The position numbers and the translations under genes are program-made. From Verrucomicrobiales bacterium (GTDB lineage: Bacteria; Verrucomicrobiota; Verrucomicrobiia; Verrucomicrobiales; Akkermansiaceae), in the NCBI GenBank assembly GCA_003527555.1, contig DPWT01000187.1:1-19556 (forward strand): a stretch of DNA of 19,556 nt. Reading direction: 5' to 3'. Below the pieces are notes generated by a model. That model was given only the letters and a program-made list of their open reading frames with translations, had not been told where the DNA came from and did no database searches. Within the stretch, counting starts at the first letter, position 1; every line of letters begins with the position of its first letter. Shown in pieces: positions 1 through 7,760 of this stretch.

Positions 1-1410
1 GAACTGGGCGTCAACGCTCTGATACCATTGGTGCAATTTGGCGCGCATCTTGGCTGCACGTTCTGGAAATTTTGCTGCCAGATCATTCTTTTCACCGAGA
101 TCATTTTTTAGGTCAAAGAGCATGATTTCCCCATCCTCATAGTGCTCAACGAGTTTGTAATCCCCCACACGAATTGCACCGCCGGGAGGGCCTCCCTGAT
201 TGCTATAATGCGGATAATGCCAATAGAGCGTATCGCGATCCAGAGACCCACCCTTCAGCACCGGGGCAAGATCAACCCCATCAATCGTGTGTTTGGTTTC
301 GATTCCCGACGCCGCCATCACAGTTGGATACAGATCAATCGAGCAAATCGCTTCCTCACTCACAGCTCCCGCCTTCGTCAACCCAGGATAACGAATGATC
401 CATGGCTCACGAATGCCGCCTTCATAAATCCAGCCCTTACCCCCTCGTAACGGTAGGTTACTGGTTGGCATTCCTTCACTGGTGGATAGGCCACCATTAT
501 CGGATGTGAAAATCACAATCGTATTATCCGCCACACCAGATGCTTCAAGCTGCTTCAAAACCTTGCCCACGGCCTGGTCCATGGCTTCGACCATGGCCGC
601 GTAAACAGCATGCTTTTGTAACGAGCGCAACTTCTGGAGTTTCTTCCCAGCAATTTCACCCGGCACTTCAGAGAACTCTTTGCCTGTCACTTTTTCTGCC
701 TTTGCCTTGTATTTTTTAACCAGATCAGGACGTCCGATGAGGGGCGTGTGCACTGAGTAAAAAGAAAGGTATGCGAGAAAGGGTTTATCCTTATTGGCAG
801 CGATGAATGCCGCAGTGTCTCGCGCCAAACGATCCGGCAAGTGATCACCCGATGGACTCTCTTTCATCTGTGGATTCTTAAATGGGGCAAAGTATTTTTT
901 ACCGCTGTAGGGACCACCCCCGTGATGGCCACCTATGTTTACATCAAACCCACGATTTTGCGGTAAATGTTTGTCTGTCTTACCGAGATGCCATTTACCG
1001 GCGAAGAATGTTGCGTAGTTCTTTTTTTTCAGAGCTTGGGCCAGAGTGATCTCATCCAACGGCATTTCCCCATTCAACGGAGCCGGTTTGAACTTTCCTG
1101 AACGCGTTCCTGAAAAGAAATTGGTCGCTCTCACTCGTGTTGGATACTTACCCGTCATCAGGCTGTATCGCGTCGGTGAACAGACCGGATTCGCGGCATA
1201 GCCATTGGTGAATCGCATGGCTGTTTTTGTAAATTTGTCGATGCTCGGAGTCTCGTAGAAACAATCTGGGTTGTTAGCACCAATATCCATGTATCCCAGA
1301 TCATCAACGAGGATTACCACGACGTTGGGCGGGCGGGATTTCGCAGTGCTGTCGGCAACGAAAGCAATCGAGGTGAAAATGACGGTGAGAATACAGAGTA
1401 GGCGTGGCAT
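1..1410 (-). CDS. Secreted S1-family sulfatase (arylsulfatase A-like), 3' end cut by window edge
   Basis: Reading the minus strand from the ATG at 1408-1410 gives 470 codons open to the window edge. A short hydrophobic N-terminus (residues 4-19) looks like a signal peptide, so the enzyme should act in the periplasm or outside. Family motifs are in order: VVVILVDDLGY (metal-binding D36 D37), CSPTR at 77-81 (Cys77 would mature to formylglycine), GKWHLG at 138-143, and FTSDNGG in the second half. Members hydrolyse sulfate esters, often of polysaccharides; the substrate cannot be read from sequence. The CxPTR variant replaces the textbook CxPSR. The last visible residues (HQWYQSV) resemble the usual C-terminal end, so probably only a few tens of residues are missing. 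No clear Shine-Dalgarno precedes the start. Maturation would need a formylglycine-generating or anaerobic sulfatase-maturing enzyme, not present here. Confidence 0.93.
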   Translation of the reverse strand, partial: MPRLLCILTVIFTSIAFVADSTAKSRPPNVVVILVDDLGYMDIGANNPDCFYETPSIDKFTKTAMRFTNGYAANPVCSPTRYSLMTGKYPTRVRATNFFSGTRSGKFKPAPLNGEMPLDEITLAQALKKKNYATFFAGKWHLGKTDKHLPQNRGFDVNIGGHHGGGPYSGKKYFAPFKNPQMKESPSGDHLPDRLARDTAAFIAANKDKPFLAYLSFYSVHTPLIGRPDLVKKYKAKAEKVTGKEFSEVPGEIAGKKLQKLRSLQKHAVYAAMVEAMDQAVGKVLKQLEASGVADNTIVIFTSDNGGLSTSEGMPTSNLPLRGGKGWIYEGGIREPWIIRYPGLTKAGAVSEEAICSIDLYPTVMAASGIETKHTIDGVDLAPVLKGGSLDRDTLYWHYPHYSNQGGPPGGAIRVGDYKLVEHYEDGEIMLFDLKNDLGEKNDLAAKFPERAAKMRAKLHQWYQSVDAQF

Positions 1411-1444
1411 AGAGGAATAGTTTGATTTAACGATGGTATTATCG

Positions 1445-1480
1445 ATCCTGACGATTTCAACGATTTGAAAACCTCAGGAT
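1445..1480. promoter_or_regulatory. Nested inverted repeat in the sulfatase upstream region
   Basis: ATCCTGA (1445-1451) pairs with TCAGGAT (1474-1480), and inside it TTTCAA (1455-1460) pairs with TTGAAA (1465-1470) around a CGAT loop. The 3-base spacers between the two stems can form one central G-C pair. It lies about 35 bases upstream of the sulfatase ATG, so it could be an operator or a leader hairpin. The symmetry is seen directly; the role is inferred. Confidence 0.5.
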
Positions 1481-1748
1481 GATTTCTTGATTTTATATAC
1501 ACGCTCAAAGAGGTGAATCTACGATCAATTCATCCTAATCTACTTTCTAAGAGAAAAATATTGCTTCGGGCAAACCCTCATTATCAATGTCCACAGAGCA
1601 TTACTACTACAATAATTCATTGAGTGAATAACCTCCGTATCCCAATTTCATCTTGTGTTAGAAACACCTCGAGGATATATGAGTATATAACTTTTTCTTT
1701 GAGATTTTACAGATCAGGAAACGCGACGACACCCTACAGTTTTAAAGC

Positions 1749-1769
1749 TTGAACATTACTACGGTTCAA
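1749..1769. promoter_or_regulatory. TTGAAC-N9-GTTCAA inverted repeat ahead of SHD1 gene
   Basis: A perfect 6-bp inverted repeat with a 9-base spacer ends 16 bases before the ATG at 1786. It could be a dimeric repressor site or a leader hairpin that covers the ribosome-binding region. Six-base arms can arise by chance in AT-rich DNA, so the functional claim is weak. Confidence 0.3.
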
Positions 1770-1785
1770 ATCCACACTATTTACC

Positions 1786-2703
1786 ATGAAGATTATGCCA
1801 CGACTCACAGCAATTCTGCTCTTCAGCCTTCTGTTGTCTTTATCCATTCAAGCCCGAACATTTTACAACTCCGAGGGCAAGAGCATTGAAGCTGAACTGA
1901 TCACAGTGGAGGGTAATCTGGCCACGCTCAAACTCAAAAACGGTCGTATCACCAGAGTGGCGGTTAGCAAATTTTCCAACTCGGATCAGGCTCATATCAA
2001 GGAATGGTGGCAAGAAAATAAGAACAAAATCACCGCGCGAGATGTGAGGCTCACCATTCGCCAGAAAAATCATTTCACCAAAAAACCTGAAACCAAAATT
2101 ATTAAAAATAAGGGCAGAATAAAGACAAGCGAAAGCGAATTCAACTACCTGTGTAAATTGGACAATTACTCTGCCAAAACAGTCAATGGTATTAAGGCTA
2201 TCTTTAACATTCACAAAAGAGTCAGCAAGCGTGACAAAAATGGCTCCTCAAGCGAGGTCAAAATCGTCACCAACAGTATGCAACTCGACCTACTCCAATC
2301 CAAAGGTTCGCTCAAATTTGCTTCTGAGGGTGAGAAGTGCAGTTCCTTGTCGGACACAGCCAATAATCAGTCACTACGAGAAACCATCATCGGCATGGAA
2401 ATGACCCTCTACGCTGACGGGAAAGAAATCCTCACTCAGTGCCATCCAGAAAATTTCAGCCGATTCCTTGAGGAGCAGGAAGCTCGTAATGAAAAAAAAG
2501 AAATTGCTAACGAAATAAGAGAGGACAACAAAGATATCGCTGACGGCAAGCGAAATAGTTCCGGTCAGGGACGGAAATATGATGAAGATGTAGCCCGCGA
2601 TAAACGTAAGCGGGCGGCCGCTGATGCAGTTGCACAACGCAAAGCAGACGAGCAAGCCGCACGTGATAAAAATAAGGAAAAGTTCAATAATCGTCAGCGA
2701 TAA
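1786..2703 (+). CDS. Secreted SHD1 (SLA1-homology)-domain protein with charged C-terminal coil
   Basis: 305 residues with an N-terminal signal peptide (about residues 5-23, ending near IQA-R). Residues 24-75 (from RTFYNSEGK to QAHIKEW) match the SHD1 pattern common in secreted proteins of Verrucomicrobiota and Planctomycetota: an RTF/RTW opening, an alternating strand pattern, then the V(S)KFS...D end. Residues about 80-225 look beta-rich (for example AIFNIHKRV and MEMTLYADGKEI) and match no function I recognise. Residues 227-305 are very rich in Lys, Arg, Glu, Asp and Ala and probably form a long helix or coiled coil. It is the only clear plus-strand gene here. An in-frame ATG three codons on (1795) is an equally possible start; neither has a strong Shine-Dalgarno. 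Function unknown. Confidence 0.85.
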   Translation: MKIMPRLTAILLFSLLLSLSIQARTFYNSEGKSIEAELITVEGNLATLKLKNGRITRVAVSKFSNSDQAHIKEWWQENKNKITARDVRLTIRQKNHFTKKPETKIIKNKGRIKTSESEFNYLCKLDNYSAKTVNGIKAIFNIHKRVSKRDKNGSSSEVKIVTNSMQLDLLQSKGSLKFASEGEKCSSLSDTANNQSLRETIIGMEMTLYADGKEILTQCHPENFSRFLEEQEARNEKKEIANEIREDNKDIADGKRNSSGQGRKYDEDVARDKRKRAAADAVAQRKADEQAARDKNKEKFNNRQR

Positions 2704-2719
2704 GGATTATCGCTCTTTT

Positions 2720-2747
2720 TCCTCTCAATGGTACCTCTATGAGAGGA
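2720..2747. terminator. Hairpin after the SHD1 gene, possible weak terminator
   Basis: TCCTCTCA (2720-2727) and TGAGAGGA (2740-2747) form a perfect 8-bp stem with a 12-base loop, starting 16 bases after the SHD1 stop codon. There is no T-tract after the stem on the plus strand (ACAAAATG follows), although TTTTT precedes it, so it is not a classical intrinsic terminator. It may stabilise the mRNA 3' end or assist Rho-dependent ending. Confidence 0.35.
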
Positions 2748-2827
2748 CAAAATGAGGTTACCTCCGCTGGGCACTCAAACCCTTGCTCGCCTGCAGCACG
2801 CAAATGGATCTCGGCCCTGCCCTTAAA

Positions 2828-2869
2828 CGCCATCACCCCCGCCTAGCATGCTAGGCGGGGGTGATGGCG
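2828..2869. repeat. Perfect 42-bp palindrome overlapping the tRNA-Ser 3' end
   Basis: Both 21-base arms match exactly, with the centre between 2848 and 2849 (AGCATGCT). The right arm contains the last acceptor base, discriminator base and encoded CCA of tRNA-Ser; the left arm is an inverted copy of that tRNA end and its 3' flank. On the minus strand it would fold to a GC-rich 19-bp stem with a CATG loop, followed only by GTTTAAGGG. It may serve as a terminator for the tRNA transcript, but the T-run is very short. The palindrome is certain; its role is not. Confidence 0.9.
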
Positions 2870-2954
2870 GACAGGGCGGGATTCGAACCCGCGGAGACAT
2901 TTCTGCCTCACACGCTTTCCAAGCGTGCGCATTCGACCACTCTGCCACCTGTCC
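2865..2954 (-). tRNA. tRNA-Ser (anticodon GGA), CCA encoded
   Basis: The minus strand folds into a class II tRNA. The 7-bp acceptor stem pairs GGACAGG with CCTGTCC, discriminator base G is followed by genomic CCA (2865-2867), the anticodon arm is CACGC-TTGGAAA-GCGTG with anticodon GGA at 2918-2920, a long variable arm is typical of serine tRNAs, and the T arm is GCGGG-TTCGAAT-CCCGC. It reads UCC and UCU serine codons. It lies 64 bases after the small lipoprotein gene on the same strand and could be processed from the same transcript or have its own promoter. Confidence 0.97.
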
Positions 2955-3018
2955 AGATAGTGTATAGTCGACGGGCGCGGAAGCTACCGAGACAAGCGGG
3001 CGATGGCAATCCTTTTTT

Positions 3019-3456
3019 CTATTCTTTGACAAGCACGGCCGGCACTCCCCTTCGATGTTTATCCTCAAGATTAGAAACACGATACCAGGTTTTCTTCTCT
3101 GCGTGGTAATGAAAATAAACGGCTTTCTGCTGGTAACCATTCTCACAAAGAACAGATACATACTTTCCTGGATCAACAAGATAGACCTCAGCGGCCGACC
3201 ATTCATGTGAGCCCGGTCGGTTTTTCCTCCCGACAGCTGCAGCTATGTTGTCTGGATTATGGAGGAATGTGAGAAGAGCCCTCTCCTCATGGGTCAATAA
3301 CTCCTTGGAACCACTGAATTTCACATGCTTAATCATGTGATGACAAGCAGACTTCTTCACAGCGGTTTCAACTGGCCATCCAGATGGCTTTAAAAAAGTA
3401 TCACAAGACACAAGTGATACGCATAGTATGGCACAGAAAAGATAAGAAAAACGCAT
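3019..3456 (-). CDS. Small putative lipoprotein of unknown function
   Basis: 145 residues. The N-terminus MRFSYLFCAILCVSLVSC is a lipoprotein signal with lipobox LVSC and Cys18 as the lipidated residue, so the mature protein should be tethered to a membrane facing the periplasm or surface. The rest is soluble and mixed, with residues such as AAEVYLVDPGKYVSVLCE and KTWYRVSNLE suggesting a compact beta-rich domain. I do not recognise the family. It follows the GH75-like gene by 70 bases on the same strand and precedes tRNA-Ser, so it may be the last protein gene of the gyrase-headed run. There is no close Shine-Dalgarno. Expression is supported only by the lipobox and the intact frame. Confidence 0.75.
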   Translation of the reverse strand: MRFSYLFCAILCVSLVSCDTFLKPSGWPVETAVKKSACHHMIKHVKFSGSKELLTHEERALLTFLHNPDNIAAAVGRKNRPGSHEWSAAEVYLVDPGKYVSVLCENGYQQKAVYFHYHAEKKTWYRVSNLEDKHRRGVPAVLVKE

Positions 3457-3526
3457 GTCTAAATATTAGCCTACTTAACTACCGTTTGGCAAGTCTAGCC
3501 GCTGTATCGTCATATAATAACTACGC

Positions 3527-4942
3527 TTATTTATCTCCAATAGCGGGTAAAGTATTTACCCATCTATGCAGATTACTCTGAGCGCCAACGCCACCCATTT
3601 CACCCAATAAACTAGCACATTTTTGATGCCACGTAAGGTAGTCAGGTGCCTTGAATTTGCCGGCCGTACCCGGAAAAACGAGATAGGTCACAGCGAGATT
3701 ACTGACTGGCCTCGAGTAAGGTCCAGCACGCGGATTAAGTTGCTTTGCCATACGTAATGATGCCTCGCCCACCTTAAAACTAGGGCCTGCATCACCGACA
3801 ATACATGGGTAGATTTTTCCCTTATGAAAAACCACTGCATAGTCGCCAATACTCGCCGCATATTTGTCACTTCGGTCTGTCACCATGTTAATTGGCATGA
3901 CTATAAAAGGATCGTAGGCAGCAATGAGATAGCTCCGCGCCTGCATATCCTCAATTTCGCGTCTAATTTTTTTAATGCGCAACTGCAACCATGCTTTACG
4001 CTCAGGTTTTGTGACTGGTTCAGCTATTTCTGCTTTTGCTTTGGCAATTCTACTTTTCCAACCGCTGATGAGCGGGTTAGGCGTAGAGCCTGTTTTTTTC
4101 CATCCATAACTCGTCATCGGTTGATAGTTGCTGGATCCTACAATCGTATCAGGCATCACCGGTAACCGATCGCCATCAGAACCATCAGAAACCACATCCA
4201 TGTCGGCCTGCATGAGCAAGACACGCCTGCCTGATCTTGGGTGTTTGAGGTTGAGGATTGTTTCACAATCAAAAAAATTATGCCGCGTCATCAGATCATT
4301 AATCTGGGTGGCATTTTTTTTCAGTCGCTCGGTTTTGTTTTTATAGAGGCTAAAATAAAAGGGCGAAATTTGCGCCAAAGGCATCATTTCCTTGAGCCCA
4401 GGTAACGCTAACTCAATGCCAGGACTAACTCTCTGCAGATCCTCCATCGTAGTAGTAGCAGTGGGCATGCGCACCTTAAGTTCGTATTCTGCAACGTAAC
4501 TCACCTTGTTATCGCGTTCAAAAGAAGCTGCTTCACCTTCAACCAATGTTACCATTGTCTTAAAATCAAAGCCCTTGGACATACGCCTTAGATCTCCACC
4601 TGATGAAGCCGTATGATCCACTGGAGCAATAACTTTGACATCAGTCACAGGTTTAGTTTTTTTTGTGGGTTCGGGAATAGGCTTAGATATTGGACCAGAA
4701 GTAATATCAACCGGCTTGGCAACCGGCTTAACCGGTAATTGTGCTGGCTGTTCTTTTTTTGTATTTACTATAGCTCTCCAAATTTTTCCGGGTAAAGGCC
4801 CCTGAGCAATGACGATCATACCGCAGACAAAAATAAAAAATGATACGCGTAACCATGGAAAAGCCGCCACTTTGGAATGTTGCTCTACACCCTCAATCTC
4901 ATGTGGATCATGCTTACGTTGGTTGCCGGATGGAGGTGACAT
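3527..4942 (-). CDS. Membrane-anchored GH75 chitosanase-like glycoside hydrolase
   Basis: 471 residues. A short cytoplasmic N-terminus is followed by one membrane segment (about residues 27-48), then a Pro/Lys-rich linker (about 60-105) that would hold the catalytic part in the periplasm. The C-terminal two thirds carry GH75 signatures: QADMDV with a nearby SDG at 245-254, and GDAGPSFKVGEASLRMAK at 383-400. Asp384 and Glu393 are nine residues apart, the same spacing as the Asp/Glu catalytic pair I recall for fungal GH75 chitosanases. The family cleaves chitosan; here the real substrate could be another amino sugar polymer. It starts 34 bases after the AddB-like gene, so it is probably cotranscribed. 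An inserted charged helix (about 300-335, rich in Lys, Arg and Glu) lies between the two motifs. I am fairly sure of the family and unsure of substrate. Confidence 0.78.
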   Translation of the reverse strand: MSPPSGNQRKHDPHEIEGVEQHSKVAAFPWLRVSFFIFVCGMIVIAQGPLPGKIWRAIVNTKKEQPAQLPVKPVAKPVDITSGPISKPIPEPTKKTKPVTDVKVIAPVDHTASSGGDLRRMSKGFDFKTMVTLVEGEAASFERDNKVSYVAEYELKVRMPTATTTMEDLQRVSPGIELALPGLKEMMPLAQISPFYFSLYKNKTERLKKNATQINDLMTRHNFFDCETILNLKHPRSGRRVLLMQADMDVVSDGSDGDRLPVMPDTIVGSSNYQPMTSYGWKKTGSTPNPLISGWKSRIAKAKAEIAEPVTKPERKAWLQLRIKKIRREIEDMQARSYLIAAYDPFIVMPINMVTDRSDKYAASIGDYAVVFHKGKIYPCIVGDAGPSFKVGEASLRMAKQLNPRAGPYSRPVSNLAVTYLVFPGTAGKFKAPDYLTWHQKCASLLGEMGGVGAQSNLHRWVNTLPAIGDK

Positions 4943-4976
4943 AGGTAATGCTAAGTTAGATTATATTCTCGCTTTA

Positions 4977-7757
4977 TCAATGTGGATTCAAGTTGAAAGC
5001 TTTAGCTAGACCGTCAGGAGCTAGCTCTGCAAAGTCATCCCAATCTCGCTCACCCGCAGGAAAGACTGCAGCCTGCCGGTAATCGCCAGCTGCAATTGCT
5101 TCTATTGCTGCCTCCGCCCATACGAGCGCGTGATCAAGAGTAGCCTCATCAAACCCTGACCAACTGTGAAATTCCACATCACTTACGGCACGAGGTAAAT
5201 TAACATAACCCACTCCGGGCAAATCACCTGTTTTGAAGTGCTCCCTTACGAAAGCCGCATAAAGCGGTAACTGCACCTCAGCCCATCTGCGCTCAGCACT
5301 CCCTTTCCGACGAGGAGGATACAACTCACCTAGACAAGGTCTATTTTCAACTTCTTTCCATGCCTTGAGATGCTGCTCTTGAGGTGATTTTGCCTTGCCG
5401 GTAGTTTTATAATCCAAGACTCTCCACTGCTTACTTTCCTCATTGAAATCAATACGATCAATCATCATGCTGATTGGATGCCCTCCCAATTGCCACGGTG
5501 CATCATCTCCACCAACTTTGAATTCAGTCGCGATGATTCTCCATCCTGCGGCTCGCTCGTGCGCTTGCTTGGATGCAAATACACGTAACCGCTCGCGTGC
5601 TGATTCCACCTGAACCATCAACGGAAGGTTTATTTTTTTGCCATAGATTTTCTCAATCGTTTGGTTAAGTGCCTCGGACAGGTAATCTGCTATTGCTTCT
5701 GCATCTAACGAATCACGAATCGATTCATCATTACCAAAAACCTCCAACACTTGGTGACATAGATTACCAAAATCCAACGCATCCATTTCGCGTTTCTCAG
5801 CGTCATACGTCTTCATTTTTGCGATACGTTTTAAAAAAAACCTCAGTGGGCAGGCCATATAATCCTTAATCGCAGATGGTGATAATGGCCGAGGAGGATT
5901 ACTAAGATATTTATTAACAACATGTGGGAATTTTAAGTCCCAATCGCGTGTCCATGGCCCTACTGGAGAATCACCAGATTGTATTTCGGCAAACAAATGG
6001 TTTACCACCTCAGCAAGTTCTTTACCTTCGTAGCGCATGAGCAATCGTGATGGCTTACATGCCTCTCCGGCATCATTAAAACTGGCTACAAGGGCATCGA
6101 CTCTACCATTTCCTTTTCGGCTATGAAGTGCTGCAGACAATAGAAATGCGTCTCTGGCACATCGAGCCGCAGCGTCACGCAGACCCAGTTCTTTTTTTAG
6201 GCTGTTAGGCACAAACGCATCATCAATAGCACCATCCGGCACACAACCCTCATGCATACCAGCCAGAATCAAATGGGGCGCAGAGTCATATGAAACTTCA
6301 AGCCAGCCTTCCATATCAAGGACTTCATCACCTTTCCCTGAAGAAGTTTTTACTCCGCCGAGTGACTCCGTTAGCATTTCCATAGCCTCTTGAGCTGACA
6401 CTCCGTCACCATGTAACTCGATGTGTTCAATCGCATCAACCACCTCAGCAGATGCAAGCTCAGCCTTGCGAGCAAGGTCCTCATCGGTTTCTTTCAACCA
6501 AGCTACCAGCCAAGATCTGATGACTACGGAAATATTTCCTGATTTCATTTCATCTAATCTAGATGAAATGGAGTTGATTATCTTCAGTTCTTCACCCGAT
6601 GCCAAATAGCGGGCATCATTCATAGTTTCAGGAAGATGCTTGTGGTGCAATTTATCCATTAGCATTGCCGCATGCTTACGCGATATTTTGAGTGGCAGAA
6701 ACATCTCAGCGCCCGGCACTCGTACCAGCTCACGAGCAGCGTCGAATGAGCAAACATTACGGAGCAAATCAGCACAGCACATTACTAATCGAGCAATTCC
6801 TGAGTCCATGATTGGTTGACCTTCAGGATCATAAAGCGGCCAGCCTGCACTATTGAAAGCACGATCAAGAGCTGGAGCAAATGATATATCACAAAGAGCG
6901 AGAGCAGCCGCTTCTGAATCGGTCTTATGCTCGGAAAACAAGCTCACTGCACGATTTGCAGCCTCGCTGGCAGAATCCACTAAATGCAGTCGACTTTGCC
7001 ACTCAGGGAAGGGAATCGTCTTATTGTTCCAAATTAGAGGACATGGAACACCCCATGCATCAAAACCGCTACTCTCATCGTCCGGCGCATGGATCAGCAC
7101 TGTGATTGGAATGTTTGATCCCATATGTGCCTGCAGGGAATTAAGAGCTAACAGCGAAGGATCGGGAACACAGGCTACAACGATTCGCGATACACCGACA
7201 GGAATGTTAGGAGCATTTGACCGCTCACGCTTAGCCTGCACGGCATCACGTAACTTCCATGATTTTAACACCTGAAACATCCGCGTCTCAAGCTCACAAA
7301 GCTCTAGCCAACGGTTTTTTTCAGGACTACATGCCAATGCATCATGAAAACTTTTATCAGCATCTGCTAGAGTATCACGCAAGTTATGCATCTGACGCGC
7401 TAAAGCCATTGCAGCTCTGAAGCTTTTCAAAGCAGTGCCTGGGTGATTTGGCAGCAAGTTGGGGAAATCTTTCGGCTGGATTGACTGCACCGCTTTCACC
7501 CACGCCCACAATTGCTGTGAGCGTGACGTCACTCCATCCACGTCGAACAATCGGCTTGGTGAAATTACATGCGGTGATAACACTCCCCCACCCTCAGCTG
7601 ATAAAGCTAGCCGCAGCCGCCTGCCACTATTAGAAGTCGGCACGACAACTAATGTTTCGGACAAAAGATCCTGATCTGCTAGCAACCAATCTTTGACCGA
7701 ATCAATCAGCGGCACGTTCCAGCCAAGAAATACCCGTTCTGGAAACAGCTCTGCCAT
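4977..7757 (-). CDS. AddB-like PD-(D/E)XK nuclease with inactive-looking helicase region
   Basis: 926 residues. The C-terminal third is a RecB/AddB-type nuclease: SPSAIKDYMACPLRFF (about 627-641), GNLCHQVLEVF with His668, MIDRID with Asp767, VLDYKTT with Asp782 and Lys784, and QLPLYAAF with Gln829 and Tyr833. The N-terminus (LVVVPTSNSGRRLRLAL) and LILAGMHEGCVPDG at 497-510 resemble AddB helicase-like segments, but no Walker A GxxxxGKT is present. AddB proteins usually place three more cysteines near the C-terminus to bind a 4Fe-4S cluster; here only the first (Cys636) remains and the last 90 residues have none. The expected role is double-strand break end processing with an AddA partner, which is not in this window. 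The start ATG lies three bases after the gyrA stop codon, so it is translated from the gyrase transcript. It could also be a stand-alone nuclease. Confidence 0.85.
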   Translation of the reverse strand: MAELFPERVFLGWNVPLIDSVKDWLLADQDLLSETLVVVPTSNSGRRLRLALSAEGGGVLSPHVISPSRLFDVDGVTSRSQQLWAWVKAVQSIQPKDFPNLLPNHPGTALKSFRAAMALARQMHNLRDTLADADKSFHDALACSPEKNRWLELCELETRMFQVLKSWKLRDAVQAKRERSNAPNIPVGVSRIVVACVPDPSLLALNSLQAHMGSNIPITVLIHAPDDESSGFDAWGVPCPLIWNNKTIPFPEWQSRLHLVDSASEAANRAVSLFSEHKTDSEAAALALCDISFAPALDRAFNSAGWPLYDPEGQPIMDSGIARLVMCCADLLRNVCSFDAARELVRVPGAEMFLPLKISRKHAAMLMDKLHHKHLPETMNDARYLASGEELKIINSISSRLDEMKSGNISVVIRSWLVAWLKETDEDLARKAELASAEVVDAIEHIELHGDGVSAQEAMEMLTESLGGVKTSSGKGDEVLDMEGWLEVSYDSAPHLILAGMHEGCVPDGAIDDAFVPNSLKKELGLRDAAARCARDAFLLSAALHSRKGNGRVDALVASFNDAGEACKPSRLLMRYEGKELAEVVNHLFAEIQSGDSPVGPWTRDWDLKFPHVVNKYLSNPPRPLSPSAIKDYMACPLRFFLKRIAKMKTYDAEKREMDALDFGNLCHQVLEVFGNDESIRDSLDAEAIADYLSEALNQTIEKIYGKKINLPLMVQVESARERLRVFASKQAHERAAGWRIIATEFKVGGDDAPWQLGGHPISMMIDRIDFNEESKQWRVLDYKTTGKAKSPQEQHLKAWKEVENRPCLGELYPPRRKGSAERRWAEVQLPLYAAFVREHFKTGDLPGVGYVNLPRAVSDVEFHSWSGFDEATLDHALVWAEAAIEAIAAGDYRQAAVFPAGERDWDDFAELAPDGLAKAFNLNPH

Positions 7758-7760
7758 AGT

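Larger units (their letters stand above)
1411..1785. other. 375-bp divergent intergenic region between sulfatase and SHD1 gene
   Basis: AT-rich DNA between two divergent starts that should hold both promoters and any shared control. I see no convincing coding region. It contains a nested inverted repeat at 1445-1480, a small perfect hairpin GTGTT-AGA-AACAC at 1655-1667 followed by the palindrome CCTCGAGG (1667-1674), an AT-rich patch near 1675-1690, and TTGAAC-N9-GTTCAA at 1749-1769. No -35/-10 pair with good spacing stood out for either gene. Confidence 0.8.

Noticed and set aside
142..450. 102-codon plus-strand open frame
   Set aside because: It lies antisense inside the sulfatase gene, whose frame has clear family motifs throughout.
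1314..1508. 64-codon minus-strand open frame spanning the sulfatase start
   Set aside because: It overlaps the sulfatase signal peptide in another frame and has no recognisable features.
2823..3206. 127-codon minus-strand open frame
   Set aside because: It runs through the tRNA-Ser gene and its palindrome and overlaps the 3' half of the lipoprotein gene in another frame; no family features.
6853..7275. 140-codon plus-strand open frame
   Set aside because: Antisense shadow of the AddB-like gene, no motifs.
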